Below are positions 9,837 through 18,667 of a stretch of 64,000 bases of DNA, piece by piece. The DNA comes from Granulicella sp. dw_53. Lineage in GTDB: Bacteria; Acidobacteriota; Terriglobia; Terriglobales; Acidobacteriaceae. The DNA is taken from the NCBI RefSeq assembly GCF_018449545.1, contig NZ_JAAVUR010000014.1, positions 62,001 to 126,000 of the forward strand, in the 5' to 3' direction. The translations under genes and the position numbers were made by a program. The notes under the pieces were generated by a model that did not search any database, was not told where the DNA came from, and saw nothing but the letters and a program-made list of their open reading frames with translations. The first letter of the stretch is position 1. The number at the start of each line of letters is the position of its first letter.

Positions 9837-10247
9837 ATGCTATCGATATTGGCAATAGGCCGCGATGAGCGGCTTCTCGACACTCGATCCGCAGTGCTTC
9901 GCCGGACCAAGGCTGAGGTGACGCAAGCCAAACCTGAGGCGGGCGTGAGGCTGCTGCAGACGACGAGGTTCGACCTGGTGATCCTGTGCCACAGTTTGAG
10001 TTTGGAGGAGTCTATTGAGATTGCCGAAGCGGCACATCGCAGGCCGGAGGGCGTGCATGTACTGCAGGTGATTACGGGGGCTTTGTGGGGGCAGAACTAT
10101 GAGGGCGTCCCTGTCGATGGCTTGATCGAGTCCGATCCGGAACGGCTGGTGGAGAAGGTGGTCGTGCTCTCCAAGAGGATGGATTGTCTCCCTTTGAAGG
10201 ATGGAAATGTTCTGAACTTCAGAACCGGCTCCGAGAGAGCGAACTGA
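9837..10247 (+). CDS. Degenerate response-regulator receiver-like protein
   Basis: A small 136-residue protein with a strong ribosome site (GAGGAGAAGTA). Its pattern matches a CheY-like fold: a first strand MLSILAIGRDERL, a third strand FDLVILCHSL where the phospho-accepting aspartate would normally fall, and a later LIESDPERLVEKV helix. The aspartate position holds Cys or His, so phosphorylation is unlikely. This is a fold guess from pattern, not a firm family hit. It follows the Crp/Fnr gene by 101 bp and converges with the isomerase gene, the two stops being one base apart. Confidence 0.6.
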   Translation: MLSILAIGRDERLLDTRSAVLRRTKAEVTQAKPEAGVRLLQTTRFDLVILCHSLSLEESIEIAEAAHRRPEGVHVLQVITGALWGQNYEGVPVDGLIESDPERLVEKVVVLSKRMDCLPLKDGNVLNFRTGSERAN

Positions 10248-10248
10248 G

Positions 10249-11250
10249 TCAGGTTGTGGGTGGGATCCAAAGATCGTGGAGGTGAAGGACTCCCTGTGCG
10301 TGGGTGTTGGTGTCTACCACGATCAGGGAGGTGATCTTTCTTTCTTCCATGATTGCCAGGGCTGTCGAGGCGAAGGCGCTGCCGTCGATGGTGATGGGAG
10401 CAGAGTTCATGATCTCGCGGGCGGTGTGATCCAGGGCTCGGTTGCCGTCGCGTTCGAGCAGGCGGCGGAGGTCGCCGTCGGAGATCATGCCCAGGAGCTT
10501 GCCTGGGTCGCCGGTTGAGTCGAGGACGGTGGTCATGCCGAGTTTTTTGCGCGACATCTCGTAGATGACCTGGGACATGGGGGTATCGGGTGCGACCTGG
10601 GGAAGGGCGTCTCCGGCGTGCATGAGATCGCGGACGCGAGAGAGGCGGATTCCGAGGCGGCCGCCGGGGTGGAGATCGGCGAAGTTCGCTGCGTGGAAGC
10701 CGCGGCGGCGGCTGAGTTCGAGGGCGAGGGTATCGCCGAGGGCGAGCATGACGGTGGTCGAGGCGGTGGGGGCTAGGTTCAGAGGGCAGGCCTCGATGGA
10801 GACGCTGACGTCGAGGAAGACGTCAGCGGCTTGCGCGAGGGTGGAGTGAGGTGAGCTGCACAGGGCGATGAGGGTGGTGGGGAGGCGCTTCAGAGTGGGG
10901 AGCAGGTTGAGGATCTCTTCGGTCTCGCCGCTGTAGGAGAGCGCGATGAGGGTGTCGTGCGGGGAGACCATGCCGAGGTCTCCGTGGACTGCTTCGGCGG
11001 GATGAAGGAAGTGGGCGGGGGTGCCGGTGGAGCGGAGGGTGGCGGCGATCTTGCGGGCGATGATTCCGGATTTGCCGATGCCGGTGAGGAGGACACGATG
11101 GGTTGGGGGGGCACCGATCAGGAGATCGACGGCGGCGGTGAAGGGGGCGAGCATGACGGTGTCCAGGCGAAGGGCGAGGTCCAGGAGGGCCGCTGCTTCG
11201 ATGCGGATAAAGTCAGAGGGCGGGATGGGGATTTGGCTTTCGTTCGGCAT
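10249..11250 (-). CDS. kdsD: KpsF/GutQ-type D-arabinose-5-phosphate isomerase
   Basis: Interconverts ribulose-5-phosphate and arabinose-5-phosphate, the first step towards Kdo for lipopolysaccharide. The 333-residue protein has an SIS domain (GIGKSGIIARKIAATLRSTG, then HGDLGM and ALSYSGETEEI) and two CBS domains (RDLMHAGDALP... and AREIMNSAPITID...). I start at ATG 11250 (MPNESQIP), because the frame continuing upstream to 11610 is low-complexity proline/serine sequence unlike the family. The length matches KdsD/GutQ. This supports a Gram-negative outer membrane. Its upstream region is shared with the divergent thioredoxin gene. Confidence 0.9.
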   Translation of the reverse strand: MPNESQIPIPPSDFIRIEAAALLDLALRLDTVMLAPFTAAVDLLIGAPPTHRVLLTGIGKSGIIARKIAATLRSTGTPAHFLHPAEAVHGDLGMVSPHDTLIALSYSGETEEILNLLPTLKRLPTTLIALCSSPHSTLAQAADVFLDVSVSIEACPLNLAPTASTTVMLALGDTLALELSRRRGFHAANFADLHPGGRLGIRLSRVRDLMHAGDALPQVAPDTPMSQVIYEMSRKKLGMTTVLDSTGDPGKLLGMISDGDLRRLLERDGNRALDHTAREIMNSAPITIDGSAFASTALAIMEERKITSLIVVDTNTHAQGVLHLHDLWIPPTT

Positions 11251-11429
11251 GATGGTCCGGCATGACGATGCTAGCAGAGGGGCAAACGATGCGGGATTGA
11301 GTTGTGGATACAGGAGGTGTTGATCGCGGAGGAGCGAAGTGAGTTTGCGGCGGCGTTGTTGCGAGGTTGGCGTTAGACTTAAAGAGAACGGGCATGCAAG
11401 CGGACTGCGGTGCCAGAAGGACGGACGAC

Positions 11430-12140
11430 GTGAAGCGAATGGCGCTGGTAATTGTGCTAATGGTGGTGGGGATCTCACTGATGCTATGGGCGGGTTGGCA
11501 TAATCTGCGGGAGCGGAAGCTGGCGATGCAGAGGGCGCAGGAGAACAAGATGGTGCTGGTCCCGGAGCAGGGTGGAGCGACGGTGAGTCCAGGTGAGGGT
11601 GACGGACCAAAGATGACGGGCAAGGCGGCGCCGGGATTTACCCTGGTGAGTCTGGATGGGAAGAAGGTGTCGCTGAGCGACTATAAAGGCCGGCCTGTGC
11701 TGGTGAACTTCTGGGCGACGTGGTGTGGGCCGTGCAAGGTGGAGATGCCGTGGTTCGAGGAGCTGCGGAAGCAGTATGCAGGGCAGGGGCTTGAGATACT
11801 CGGTTTGGCAGATGATGTGGACGCCGGCAAAGAGGCGATCACCAAGGTAGCGACGAGGGCCGGGGTGACGTATCCGATCCTCCTGACGGACGGCAAGGTA
11901 CAGACGGCATACGGCGGCCTGGATGTGCTGCCTATGTCGTTCTACGTGGATAAGAACGGTGTGGTGGTGGTGCAGACGGCCGGGCTTGGGACGAAGGACG
12001 ATATCGAAGCGAATATCAAAAAGACGATCGCATCTGGCGGAGCTCCGAGCGAACCGAAGAAGATGCAGATGAGTTCCGTTCCATCTTTGTCCGGTGAAGG
12101 CAAGACCGCGATGAAGACGGTTGGGACGGGTGCTCTGTGA
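11430..12140 (+). CDS. TlpA-like membrane-anchored thioredoxin
   Basis: A periplasm-facing thiol-disulfide oxidoreductase. The 236-residue protein has an N-terminal membrane anchor (MALVIVLMVVGISLMLWAG) and an AhpC/TlpA fold with FWATWCGPCK (redox cysteines near residues 99 and 102) and the cis-proline in DVLPMSF. GTG 11430 has AGAAGGA eight bases upstream; TTG 11367 and ATG 11394 are weaker alternatives. Its stop overlaps the next gene's GTG start (GTGA), so the two are translationally coupled. A role in keeping periplasmic cysteines reduced, for example during cytochrome c or CuA assembly, is inference. Confidence 0.88.
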   Translation: MKRMALVIVLMVVGISLMLWAGWHNLRERKLAMQRAQENKMVLVPEQGGATVSPGEGDGPKMTGKAAPGFTLVSLDGKKVSLSDYKGRPVLVNFWATWCGPCKVEMPWFEELRKQYAGQGLEILGLADDVDAGKEAITKVATRAGVTYPILLTDGKVQTAYGGLDVLPMSFYVDKNGVVVVQTAGLGTKDDIEANIKKTIASGGAPSEPKKMQMSSVPSLSGEGKTAMKTVGTGAL

Positions 12141-12634
12141 GGCTGGCTGGGGGTTTTCTGGCGGGCGTCGCTTTGAGTTCGACGTTCCTTGGATCTGGAA
12201 TTGGGTCTGCGCAGCAGTTGGACGGAGTGCCTGCGAAGCCGAAGGGCTACGTGATCTACGCGGCTGAACCCCAGGTGATCAAGGCGGGGAGGCCCAGTGT
12301 GTTGGAGCTGCGCTTCCAGGTGCGGGAGGGATTTCATGTGAACTCACATACTCCGAAGTCTGAGCTGCTGATTCCTACGGCCTTGAAGCTACAGCCGGTG
12401 GATGGAATCAAAGCCGCGGAGATTGCGTATCCGGCGGGCACGCCGTATAGCTTCAGTTTTGAGCCGAACGAGAAGCTCGATGTGTATACGGGGAACTTTA
12501 TTGTGAAGGTACCGGTTGTAGCTGTAGCCGGCGAACATACATTGGATGGATCGTTGCGATATCAGGCTTGTGATAATGCGGCTTGCTATCCGCCGAAGAC
12601 GCTGCCGGTTCAGGTGGTCTTTACGGCGAAGTAG
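12137..12634 (+). CDS. DsbD-alpha-like periplasmic thiol protein
   Basis: A 165-residue exported protein with a signal peptide ending near SAQQ. Its body resembles the N-terminal (alpha) domain of the thiol:disulfide interchange protein DsbD, including the paired cysteines in QACDNAACYPPK. The central eight-helix membrane domain and C-terminal thioredoxin of DsbD are absent. The adjacent TlpA gene, joined by a GTGA overlap, may be its redox partner, although an electron-passing membrane protein is not encoded nearby. Start GTG 12137. The domain call is good; the partner assignment is inference. Confidence 0.8.
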   Translation: MRLAGGFLAGVALSSTFLGSGIGSAQQLDGVPAKPKGYVIYAAEPQVIKAGRPSVLELRFQVREGFHVNSHTPKSELLIPTALKLQPVDGIKAAEIAYPAGTPYSFSFEPNEKLDVYTGNFIVKVPVVAVAGEHTLDGSLRYQACDNAACYPPKTLPVQVVFTAK

Positions 12635-12715
12635 ATTGCCCGATGGGCGGGTGTGGTTCATGGTTGCGAACTGAGTTTGAAGTAGATGGAACGATGGGGG
12701 CGATGAGTAGGGGTT

Positions 12716-13897
12716 ATGGAAGAGTTTAGAAGGCTGACACGGCTGCCAGCGTATGTGTTCAACATAACGAGTGAGTTGAAGGCTGCGGCACGTAAGCGGG
12801 GCGAGGACATCATCGACTTTGGGATGGGGAATCCCGATGGGGCGACTCCAAAGCACATTGTGGATAAGTTGATTGAAGCGGCGCAGCGGACCGCGACCCA
12901 TCGCTACTCGTTGTCGCGTGGTATTCCACGGCTGCGGAAGGCTATTTGTAACTGGTACGGGTCACGTTACGGGGTGGAGCTGGATCCGGAGTCCGAGGCG
13001 ATCGTCACGATAGGATCCAAGGAAGGAATCGCTCATCTCTGTCTGGCTATGCTGGACGATGACGATACGGTGGCGGTACCGAATCCAAGCTATCCGATCC
13101 ATATCTTTGGGCCGGTGATTGCGGGGTCGAAGGTGCAGAGCATCGCGCTCGATGGCACGGATGAGGCTTCGCTTCTGGCAAAGCTGGAAGATGAGCTGCC
13201 GCGCATGCAGCCACGACCGAAGATCTTGATTTTGAATTTTCCGGCTAACCCTACGGCCCAGTGTGTGGAGCTTTCGTTCTTCGAGCGACTGGTGCCCCTC
13301 TGCAAGGAGTTAGGGATTTTTCTGGTGCATGACCTGGCCTATGCCGATCTTACGTTTGACGGCTATCGCGCTCCGAGTGTGATGGAGGTTCCGGGGGCCA
13401 AGGACATCGCTGTGGAGTTCTTCACTCTATCGAAGAGTTACAACATGCCGGGCTGGCGCGTAGGGTTTATGGTCGGCAATAAGAAGATGGTGGCGGCCCT
13501 GGCGCGGATTAAGAGTTACTTCGACTATGGGACGTTTACGCCGATCCAGGTAGCTTCGATTGCCGCGCTTGAAGGTCCGCAACAGTGCGTGGAAGATATC
13601 TGCAACATCTACAAGTGCAGAAGGGATGTGCTCGTCCCGGGACTGAATAAATTGGGTTGGCCGGTCGAACTGCCGAAGGCGACGATGTTTGCATGGGCGC
13701 GCATTCCGGAACAGTACCGGGCGCTCGGATCCGTGGAGTTCTCGAAGAAGCTATTGTTGGAGGCGAAGGTGGCTGTGAGCCCTGGGATAGGGTTTGGCGA
13801 CCATGGGGATGGTCATGTGCGTTTTTCCCTGATCGAAAACGAGGAACGGACACGGCAGGCGTTGCGGGGCATCAAACAAATGTTCAAGAACGGTTGA
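12716..13897 (+). CDS. alaC: PLP-dependent alanine aminotransferase (AlaC type)
   Basis: A class I/II aminotransferase of 393 residues that closely follows the AlaC/YfdZ pattern: LPAYVFNITSELKAAARKRG at the N-terminus, GMGNPDGATP, HRYSLSRGIPRLR, VTIGSKEGIAHL, NFPANPTAQCVE, HDLAYADLTFDGY, and the PLP lysine in FFTLSKSYNMPGWR. The likely reaction is alanine + 2-oxoglutarate to pyruvate + glutamate. AGGGG lies just before the ATG. It stands alone, 81 bp after the thioredoxin pair. Confidence 0.92.
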   Translation: MEEFRRLTRLPAYVFNITSELKAAARKRGEDIIDFGMGNPDGATPKHIVDKLIEAAQRTATHRYSLSRGIPRLRKAICNWYGSRYGVELDPESEAIVTIGSKEGIAHLCLAMLDDDDTVAVPNPSYPIHIFGPVIAGSKVQSIALDGTDEASLLAKLEDELPRMQPRPKILILNFPANPTAQCVELSFFERLVPLCKELGIFLVHDLAYADLTFDGYRAPSVMEVPGAKDIAVEFFTLSKSYNMPGWRVGFMVGNKKMVAALARIKSYFDYGTFTPIQVASIAALEGPQQCVEDICNIYKCRRDVLVPGLNKLGWPVELPKATMFAWARIPEQYRALGSVEFSKKLLLEAKVAVSPGIGFGDHGDGHVRFSLIENEERTRQALRGIKQMFKNG

Positions 13898-14445
13898 ACT
13901 TGATGCGAGCAGGCAGGATGGAACAGTATCCGAGGCCGATGGGTAGTAACATTTATTAAAACGTTCCTTCGGAGGCAGCTTCGACTTACTCTGCGGGTGA
14001 CTTAGTTTTTGGAATAGTGTTCTTTTTTTATCATCGTTTTTCGGGACGATCGAAGAGAATAACTTCACAAATTTTTATCTGAGAAGATTTGCCAGCGGTC
14101 ACGTATGTTAGGCTCAGCGTCAGTCGGATCGTCCTTGGTTGCTTCTTCTATTTACGGTAACTTGATTTCCCGGGTCGGCTATTATTTCTTCGCCTAGATC
14201 GTTCTGCATACCATTTGCTTTTATAGCTTTTGCATTGTCTCGTTCTTGTTATCGGCTTAAGCCTATAACTTCGCTTCGATCTATTCGGATTTGTTTTCGT
14301 AAGGTGCAGTCTATTGGCGACGCCTCATGTTTTTTGCTCTTATCAAAAGACGGCAACTTCGCACATACTACAATCAAGTTACGTCGCTGTCGTTTTCGCG
14401 CACTGTTGAGAGCTCTGGGCCCGCCAGATAAACTCCGGGAGTCAT
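13898..14445. other. 548-bp AT-richer leader before the respiratory operon
   Basis: No convincing gene is seen; a 74-codon frame at 14235-14459 lacks a ribosome site and family features. The base composition is clearly lower in GC than in the flanking genes. The stretch probably carries the promoter and control sites of the oxidase operon, but I cannot point to a specific operator. Confidence 0.5.
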
Positions 14446-15450
14446 ATGTCTACGCATAGGATAGGGAGTTGCCTCGCCGCAAGCATTCCATTCGACTCAG
14501 CTCATGGGTCGACTAGTGTCTTTTCGCCGGCTGCAACACCTGCGCACGCCATCTATAGCTTGTCGATGTTAGTGCTCAGCATCACGGCCGCTATCTTTCT
14601 AGTGGTAGCTGGGTTACTGGTCTATGTTCTTATTCGCTACCGGAGCCGGGCTTCGGATACAGAAGAGCCGACGCAGATCTACGGGAGTAATCAGATTGAG
14701 CTCTCCTGGACTGTCATTCCAATTTTGATTGTGGTGATGCTCTTTCTCGCCACGGCTCGTGTCATATTCGCCACGGAGAGCGCCCCGAAGCCGGTCTCAG
14801 CGATGGATGTTACAGTGATCGGCCATCAGTTCTGGTGGGAGTATCGTTATCCTGGGTTTGGTGTTGTCACTGCAAATGAACTGCATATTCCAGTGAGCGA
14901 TCCGCAACATCCGACTCCGACTTACTTGACGATGTCGTCTGCCGATACCGATCACAGCTTCTGGATCCCTCGTCTCGCAGGCAAGATGGATTTGATCCCA
15001 AATAAGATCAATACGATGTGGATCGATCCGCCGGCAACTGGCCTTTACCTCGGGCAGTGCGCACAGTATTGCGGTACGCAGCATGCCAAGATGTTGCTGC
15101 GCGTCTACGCCGATAGTCCCACGGATTTCGCGGCATGGATCAAGCATCAACAGCAGCCGGCTGAAGAGAACGCCGCGGTCGCGGAGGGGCGGACCGTCTT
15201 TCAGCACAACGCTTGTATCAGTTGCCATTCCGTGGCGGGCACTGTCGCGACTGGCCGGTTCGGGCCTGATCTGACGCACGTCGCAAGTCGAGACACAATC
15301 GCCTCTGGAGCAATCGTCAATACACCCGCGAACGTTCGCGACTTTGTGAGCGATCCATCGCACCTCAAACCCGGGGCGCTGATGCCCCCGATGCATTTGA
15401 ACGATCACGATCTTGATGCTGTCACTGCTTATCTGATGACTCTCAAGTAG
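14446..15450 (+). CDS. coxB: Cytochrome c oxidase subunit II with fused cytochrome c (caa3 type)
   Basis: It accepts electrons from a c-type cytochrome and passes them to subunit I. The 334-residue protein has two membrane helices (residues ~38-60 and ~83-105) and a cupredoxin domain with CuA ligands at His170, Cys205, Cys209, His213 and Met216 (CAQYCGTQHAKM). A C-terminal cytochrome c domain has CISCH at residue 257 and a distal methionine in GALMPPM. The fused heme domain defines a caa3-type oxidase. It is the first gene of the operon, with coxA 19 bp downstream. Confidence 0.95.
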   Translation: MSTHRIGSCLAASIPFDSAHGSTSVFSPAATPAHAIYSLSMLVLSITAAIFLVVAGLLVYVLIRYRSRASDTEEPTQIYGSNQIELSWTVIPILIVVMLFLATARVIFATESAPKPVSAMDVTVIGHQFWWEYRYPGFGVVTANELHIPVSDPQHPTPTYLTMSSADTDHSFWIPRLAGKMDLIPNKINTMWIDPPATGLYLGQCAQYCGTQHAKMLLRVYADSPTDFAAWIKHQQQPAEENAAVAEGRTVFQHNACISCHSVAGTVATGRFGPDLTHVASRDTIASGAIVNTPANVRDFVSDPSHLKPGALMPPMHLNDHDLDAVTAYLMTLK

Positions 15451-15469
15451 AGATTGGAAACGGAACCTT

Positions 15470-17158
15470 ATGGCAACTCAAACTCCGGTGACCGCAATCC
15501 TTGATAAGACGCCAGCGTCCCCGCCGCGACGTCTACTGTTTCAAGTTCTGCATGATTGGCTGACAACGCTCGATCATAAGAAGATCGGCCTGATGTACAT
15601 CGTCTATGCGCTGATCTTCCTGGTGATCGGTGGCCTTGAGGCCGTGCTGATGCGCATCCAGCTCGCGATTCCGAACAACCACTTCGTTTCGCCAGAGACC
15701 TTCAACCGGTTGTTCACCATGCATGGCACGACGATGGTCTTCTTCGTCGGTATGCCGATCCTATTCGGCTTCGGCAACTATCTCATCCCACTTATGATTG
15801 GCGCGCGCGATATGGCGTTCCCGCGCCTGAACGCTTTCAGCTTCTGGATATCGGCGTTTGGTGGCACTCTTCTTTATTTCAGCTATGTCGGCGGCAGTGG
15901 ATTGTATGGAGCGGGCAGCGCGCCTGACGTTGGCTGGTTTGCCTATGCTCCACTTACCGCTCACGTCTTCTCACCTGGCCATAGTACGGATTACTGGACG
16001 CTCGCAGTGCTGCTTAGCGGCGTTGGGACTGTAGGAACGGCTGTAAACATTGTCGCAACGACTCTCTGCATGCGCTGCCCCGGAATGAAGTTGAGCCGCA
16101 TGCCGTTGCTGGTCTGGCTCTACCTAATTACTTCGTTCATGGTCTTTGTGACCATCAGCCCATTGACCGCTGCACAGATCATGCTCATGCTGGACCGCTA
16201 CGTCGGATCGCACTTCTTCGACACGCAGGCCGGCGGGTCCGCTGTGCTCTGGATGCATTTCTTCTGGATCTTCGGGCATCCCGAAGTTTATATTCTCGTT
16301 CTTCCGGCGTTCGCATTCGCCAACGAGATCATCCCGGTATTTTCCCGCAAGGCGATCTTCGGCTATCCGGCGATGGCCGCGGCTTCGGTCTGCATCGGCT
16401 TTATCAGCCTGAGCGTCTGGGCGCATCACATGTTTACGGTAGGGATGGGGCCGGGAGCGAACACCTTTTTCACGCTGTCTACGATGATCATCTCGGTACC
16501 CACGGGTATTAAGATTTTTAACTGGTTAGCCACGTTGTGGGGAGGCAAGATTCAGTTCACCACTGCGATGCTGTTTGCGATCGGCTTTCTCTTTCAGTTT
16601 CTGATTGCGGGCCTCACCGGCATCATGCTCTCCGTATCGCCTTTCAACTGGCAGTTGAGCGCCTCTTACTTTGTGATCGCGCACTTCCACTATGTGCTGG
16701 TGGGCGCGATTCTCTTCATGATCTTTTCGGCCTTTTACTACTGGTATCCAAAGATAACGGGCCGCATGCTGAATGAGAGGCTTGGCAAGTGGCACTTCTG
16801 GCTCTTCCTCATTGGCTTCCATCTTACGTTCGACTTCATGCATATTCCTGGCCTGCTGGGGATGCCGCGGCGCGTCTACACCTATGAGGCGGATCGCGGT
16901 TGGATGATGTGGAACATGATCGTGTCGAGTGGAGCGATCGTCCAGACGGCAGGGACTCTTCTCTTCGTCTTCAATATGGTCCGATCCTATTTCAAGGGAG
17001 CTATCGCAGGAGCCGATCCGTGGGATGCGTGGACGCTGGAGTGGTCGACGACCTCGCCACCGCCGGAGTATAACTTCGCGGTTACTCCGAGTGTCGCTAG
17101 CCGACGTCCACTGTGGGACCTGAAGCATCCGGAAGATCCGGACGGTAACTATGAGTAA
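15470..17158 (+). CDS. coxA: Cytochrome c oxidase subunit I (A1-type heme-copper oxidase)
   Basis: The catalytic subunit reduces oxygen to water and pumps protons. The 562-residue protein has twelve expected helices. MHGTTMVF holds a heme a ligand (His85). GHPEVY near residue 268 holds a CuB histidine, the cross-linked tyrosine and the A1-type D-channel glutamate. HHMFTVG holds the other CuB histidines. PTGIKIFNW carries the K-channel lysine, and HFHYVL holds the high-spin and low-spin heme histidines. NYLIPLMIGARDMAFPRLN carries the D-channel entry aspartate. The C-terminus ends without the fused subunit III seen in some caa3 oxidases. Confidence 0.97.
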   Translation: MATQTPVTAILDKTPASPPRRLLFQVLHDWLTTLDHKKIGLMYIVYALIFLVIGGLEAVLMRIQLAIPNNHFVSPETFNRLFTMHGTTMVFFVGMPILFGFGNYLIPLMIGARDMAFPRLNAFSFWISAFGGTLLYFSYVGGSGLYGAGSAPDVGWFAYAPLTAHVFSPGHSTDYWTLAVLLSGVGTVGTAVNIVATTLCMRCPGMKLSRMPLLVWLYLITSFMVFVTISPLTAAQIMLMLDRYVGSHFFDTQAGGSAVLWMHFFWIFGHPEVYILVLPAFAFANEIIPVFSRKAIFGYPAMAAASVCIGFISLSVWAHHMFTVGMGPGANTFFTLSTMIISVPTGIKIFNWLATLWGGKIQFTTAMLFAIGFLFQFLIAGLTGIMLSVSPFNWQLSASYFVIAHFHYVLVGAILFMIFSAFYYWYPKITGRMLNERLGKWHFWLFLIGFHLTFDFMHIPGLLGMPRRVYTYEADRGWMMWNMIVSSGAIVQTAGTLLFVFNMVRSYFKGAIAGADPWDAWTLEWSTTSPPPEYNFAVTPSVASRRPLWDLKHPEDPDGNYE

Positions 17159-17173
17159 AGAGGGTAAGTCTTC

Positions 17174-17770
17174 ATGAGCGAAACAGCCGTCATTCCTCAT
17201 AGTCCGACCGAAGTCTGGAAGTTGCCATCGCGCGGCATCGTGGCGATGGCTTGTCTCATCCTGGCCGAGTCTGCGATTTTTATTATCTTTGTTGTGGCTT
17301 ACGTCTTCTATATCGGCAAGAGCGTAAGCGGACCGACGCCGCGTGAGGTTCTTGAGCTTCCTATCTTCAGCTCTATCTGTCTGCTGTCGAGCAGCCTGAC
17401 TGTGCACTTTGCGGTCTCTGCGTTGCACGATAGCAAGCGGGGGATGTGTTCGCTCTGGCTCGGACTCACTGTTCTGCTTGGCGGCATCTTTCTGGCTGCT
17501 ACGGCGCGTGAGTGGTATCAGCTTATCTATCATGATGGACTCACGATCAAGACCAATCTCTTTGGGACGACGTATTACTCGCTGGTAGGTCTGCATGCGA
17601 CTCACGTCGTGGTTGGTCTCTTCATGCTTTCGCTTGCTCTCCTCTTCTCGTTGCGAGGGGGGCTGACAAGCAATCACACGGAACGGTTGGAAGTGCTGTC
17701 ACTCTATTGGCACTTCGTCGATGCAGTGTGGATCGTCGTCTTTCTTGTTGTCTATGTGTTGGGAAGATAG
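17174..17770 (+). CDS. coxC: Cytochrome c oxidase subunit III
   Basis: An integral membrane subunit of 198 residues with about five helices, including the conserved core SLVGLHATHVVVGLFML and the terminal LSLYWHFVDAVWIVVF. The short length matches bacterial caa3/SoxM subunit III rather than the seven-helix mitochondrial form. It lies 15 bp after coxA and 24 bp before the next gene. It probably stabilises subunit I. Confidence 0.93.
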   Translation: MSETAVIPHSPTEVWKLPSRGIVAMACLILAESAIFIIFVVAYVFYIGKSVSGPTPREVLELPIFSSICLLSSSLTVHFAVSALHDSKRGMCSLWLGLTVLLGGIFLAATAREWYQLIYHDGLTIKTNLFGTTYYSLVGLHATHVVVGLFMLSLALLFSLRGGLTSNHTERLEVLSLYWHFVDAVWIVVFLVVYVLGR

Positions 17771-17794
17771 ATCCTGGATATTAAAGGAGGCATC

Positions 17795-18667
17795 ATGCAA
17801 AACGATCACCGGAGCGACGAAGCGCATGTGATACAGCTTCCTGCGCCGACTGCGTGGCCTATGATTCTGGCCCTCGGCGTCTCGCTCATCCTGGCGGGCA
17901 TGGTGACGCATCTTGTGGTCGGATTGCTGGGACTGGTGCTTACAGTTGCCGGCGGCCTCGGTTGGTTCTTTCAAGTGCTCCCACATGAGGCGCACGAGTC
18001 TGTTGCTGTTCGTACGGAAGAGGTCCAAATCGTCAGCAGGCGCACTTTGAGTGAGCGAGAGGCTCTCGCTGTGACACACCGGAAGATCCTGCCAGTCGAG
18101 ACCTTTCACATCACTACGGGGATCAAGGGAGGCATCGCGGGTGGCATTGCGATGACGATTCCTGCGGCGCTCTTCAGCATTTTGCGATATCACAGCATCT
18201 GGTACGCGATGAACCTGCTTGCTGCAGGAGGCTTTATCAGTTGGGCGGGAGCGAGCGATGCATTTCTGAGTGAGTTTCACTTGCAGGGCTTTCTGGCGGC
18301 GCTCGCCATCCACGGACTCACCTCGCTTCTGGTTGGGCTCTTGTATGGCGCGATGCTGCCTATGTTTCCGAGATATCCGATCCTTACGGCGGGCTTTATA
18401 TCGCCTTTGCTGTTTACCGGGATTCTCCACTCAGCACTCAACATTCTTAGTCCGATTCTGAATCAACGCATCGACTGGTTCTGGTTTGTTCTCTCGCAGA
18501 TTGCGTTTGGTCTGGTCTGCGGCTTCGTGGTGAATCTGCAGGTCAAGGTTCGAACCCCACAGTTCCAGGCGCTGCCGTTCGCTATACGAGCGGGAATTCA
18601 TAGCGATCTGACTGAGAGGACCTACGACGAGGCGAGACATTCGGACGAGAGGGACAGTCCCAAATGA
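17795..18667 (+). CDS. Membrane protein: subunit IV-like N-terminus plus unknown multi-helix domain
   Basis: A 290-residue membrane protein with a strong ribosome site (AAAGGAGG). Residues 1-55 (PTAWPMILALGVSLILAG followed by a second helix and GWFFQVLPHE) resemble the two-helix oxidase subunit IV found in actinobacterial and caa3-type enzymes. The rest, from about residue 105, has roughly four or five further helices (ITTGIKGGIAGGIAM, LLAAGGFISWAGA, IHGLTSLLVGLLYGAML, WFWFVLSQIAFGLVCG) that I do not recognise. The coupling to coxC and to the diheme cytochrome gene (ATGA overlap) suggests a structural or assembly role. Confidence 0.7.
   Translation: MQNDHRSDEAHVIQLPAPTAWPMILALGVSLILAGMVTHLVVGLLGLVLTVAGGLGWFFQVLPHEAHESVAVRTEEVQIVSRRTLSEREALAVTHRKILPVETFHITTGIKGGIAGGIAMTIPAALFSILRYHSIWYAMNLLAAGGFISWAGASDAFLSEFHLQGFLAALAIHGLTSLLVGLLYGAMLPMFPRYPILTAGFISPLLFTGILHSALNILSPILNQRIDWFWFVLSQIAFGLVCGFVVNLQVKVRTPQFQALPFAIRAGIHSDLTERTYDEARHSDERDSPK

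Noticed and set aside
14235-14459. 74-codon frame before coxB
   Set aside because: No ribosome site, Cys/Arg-rich composition, and it overlaps the coxB start.
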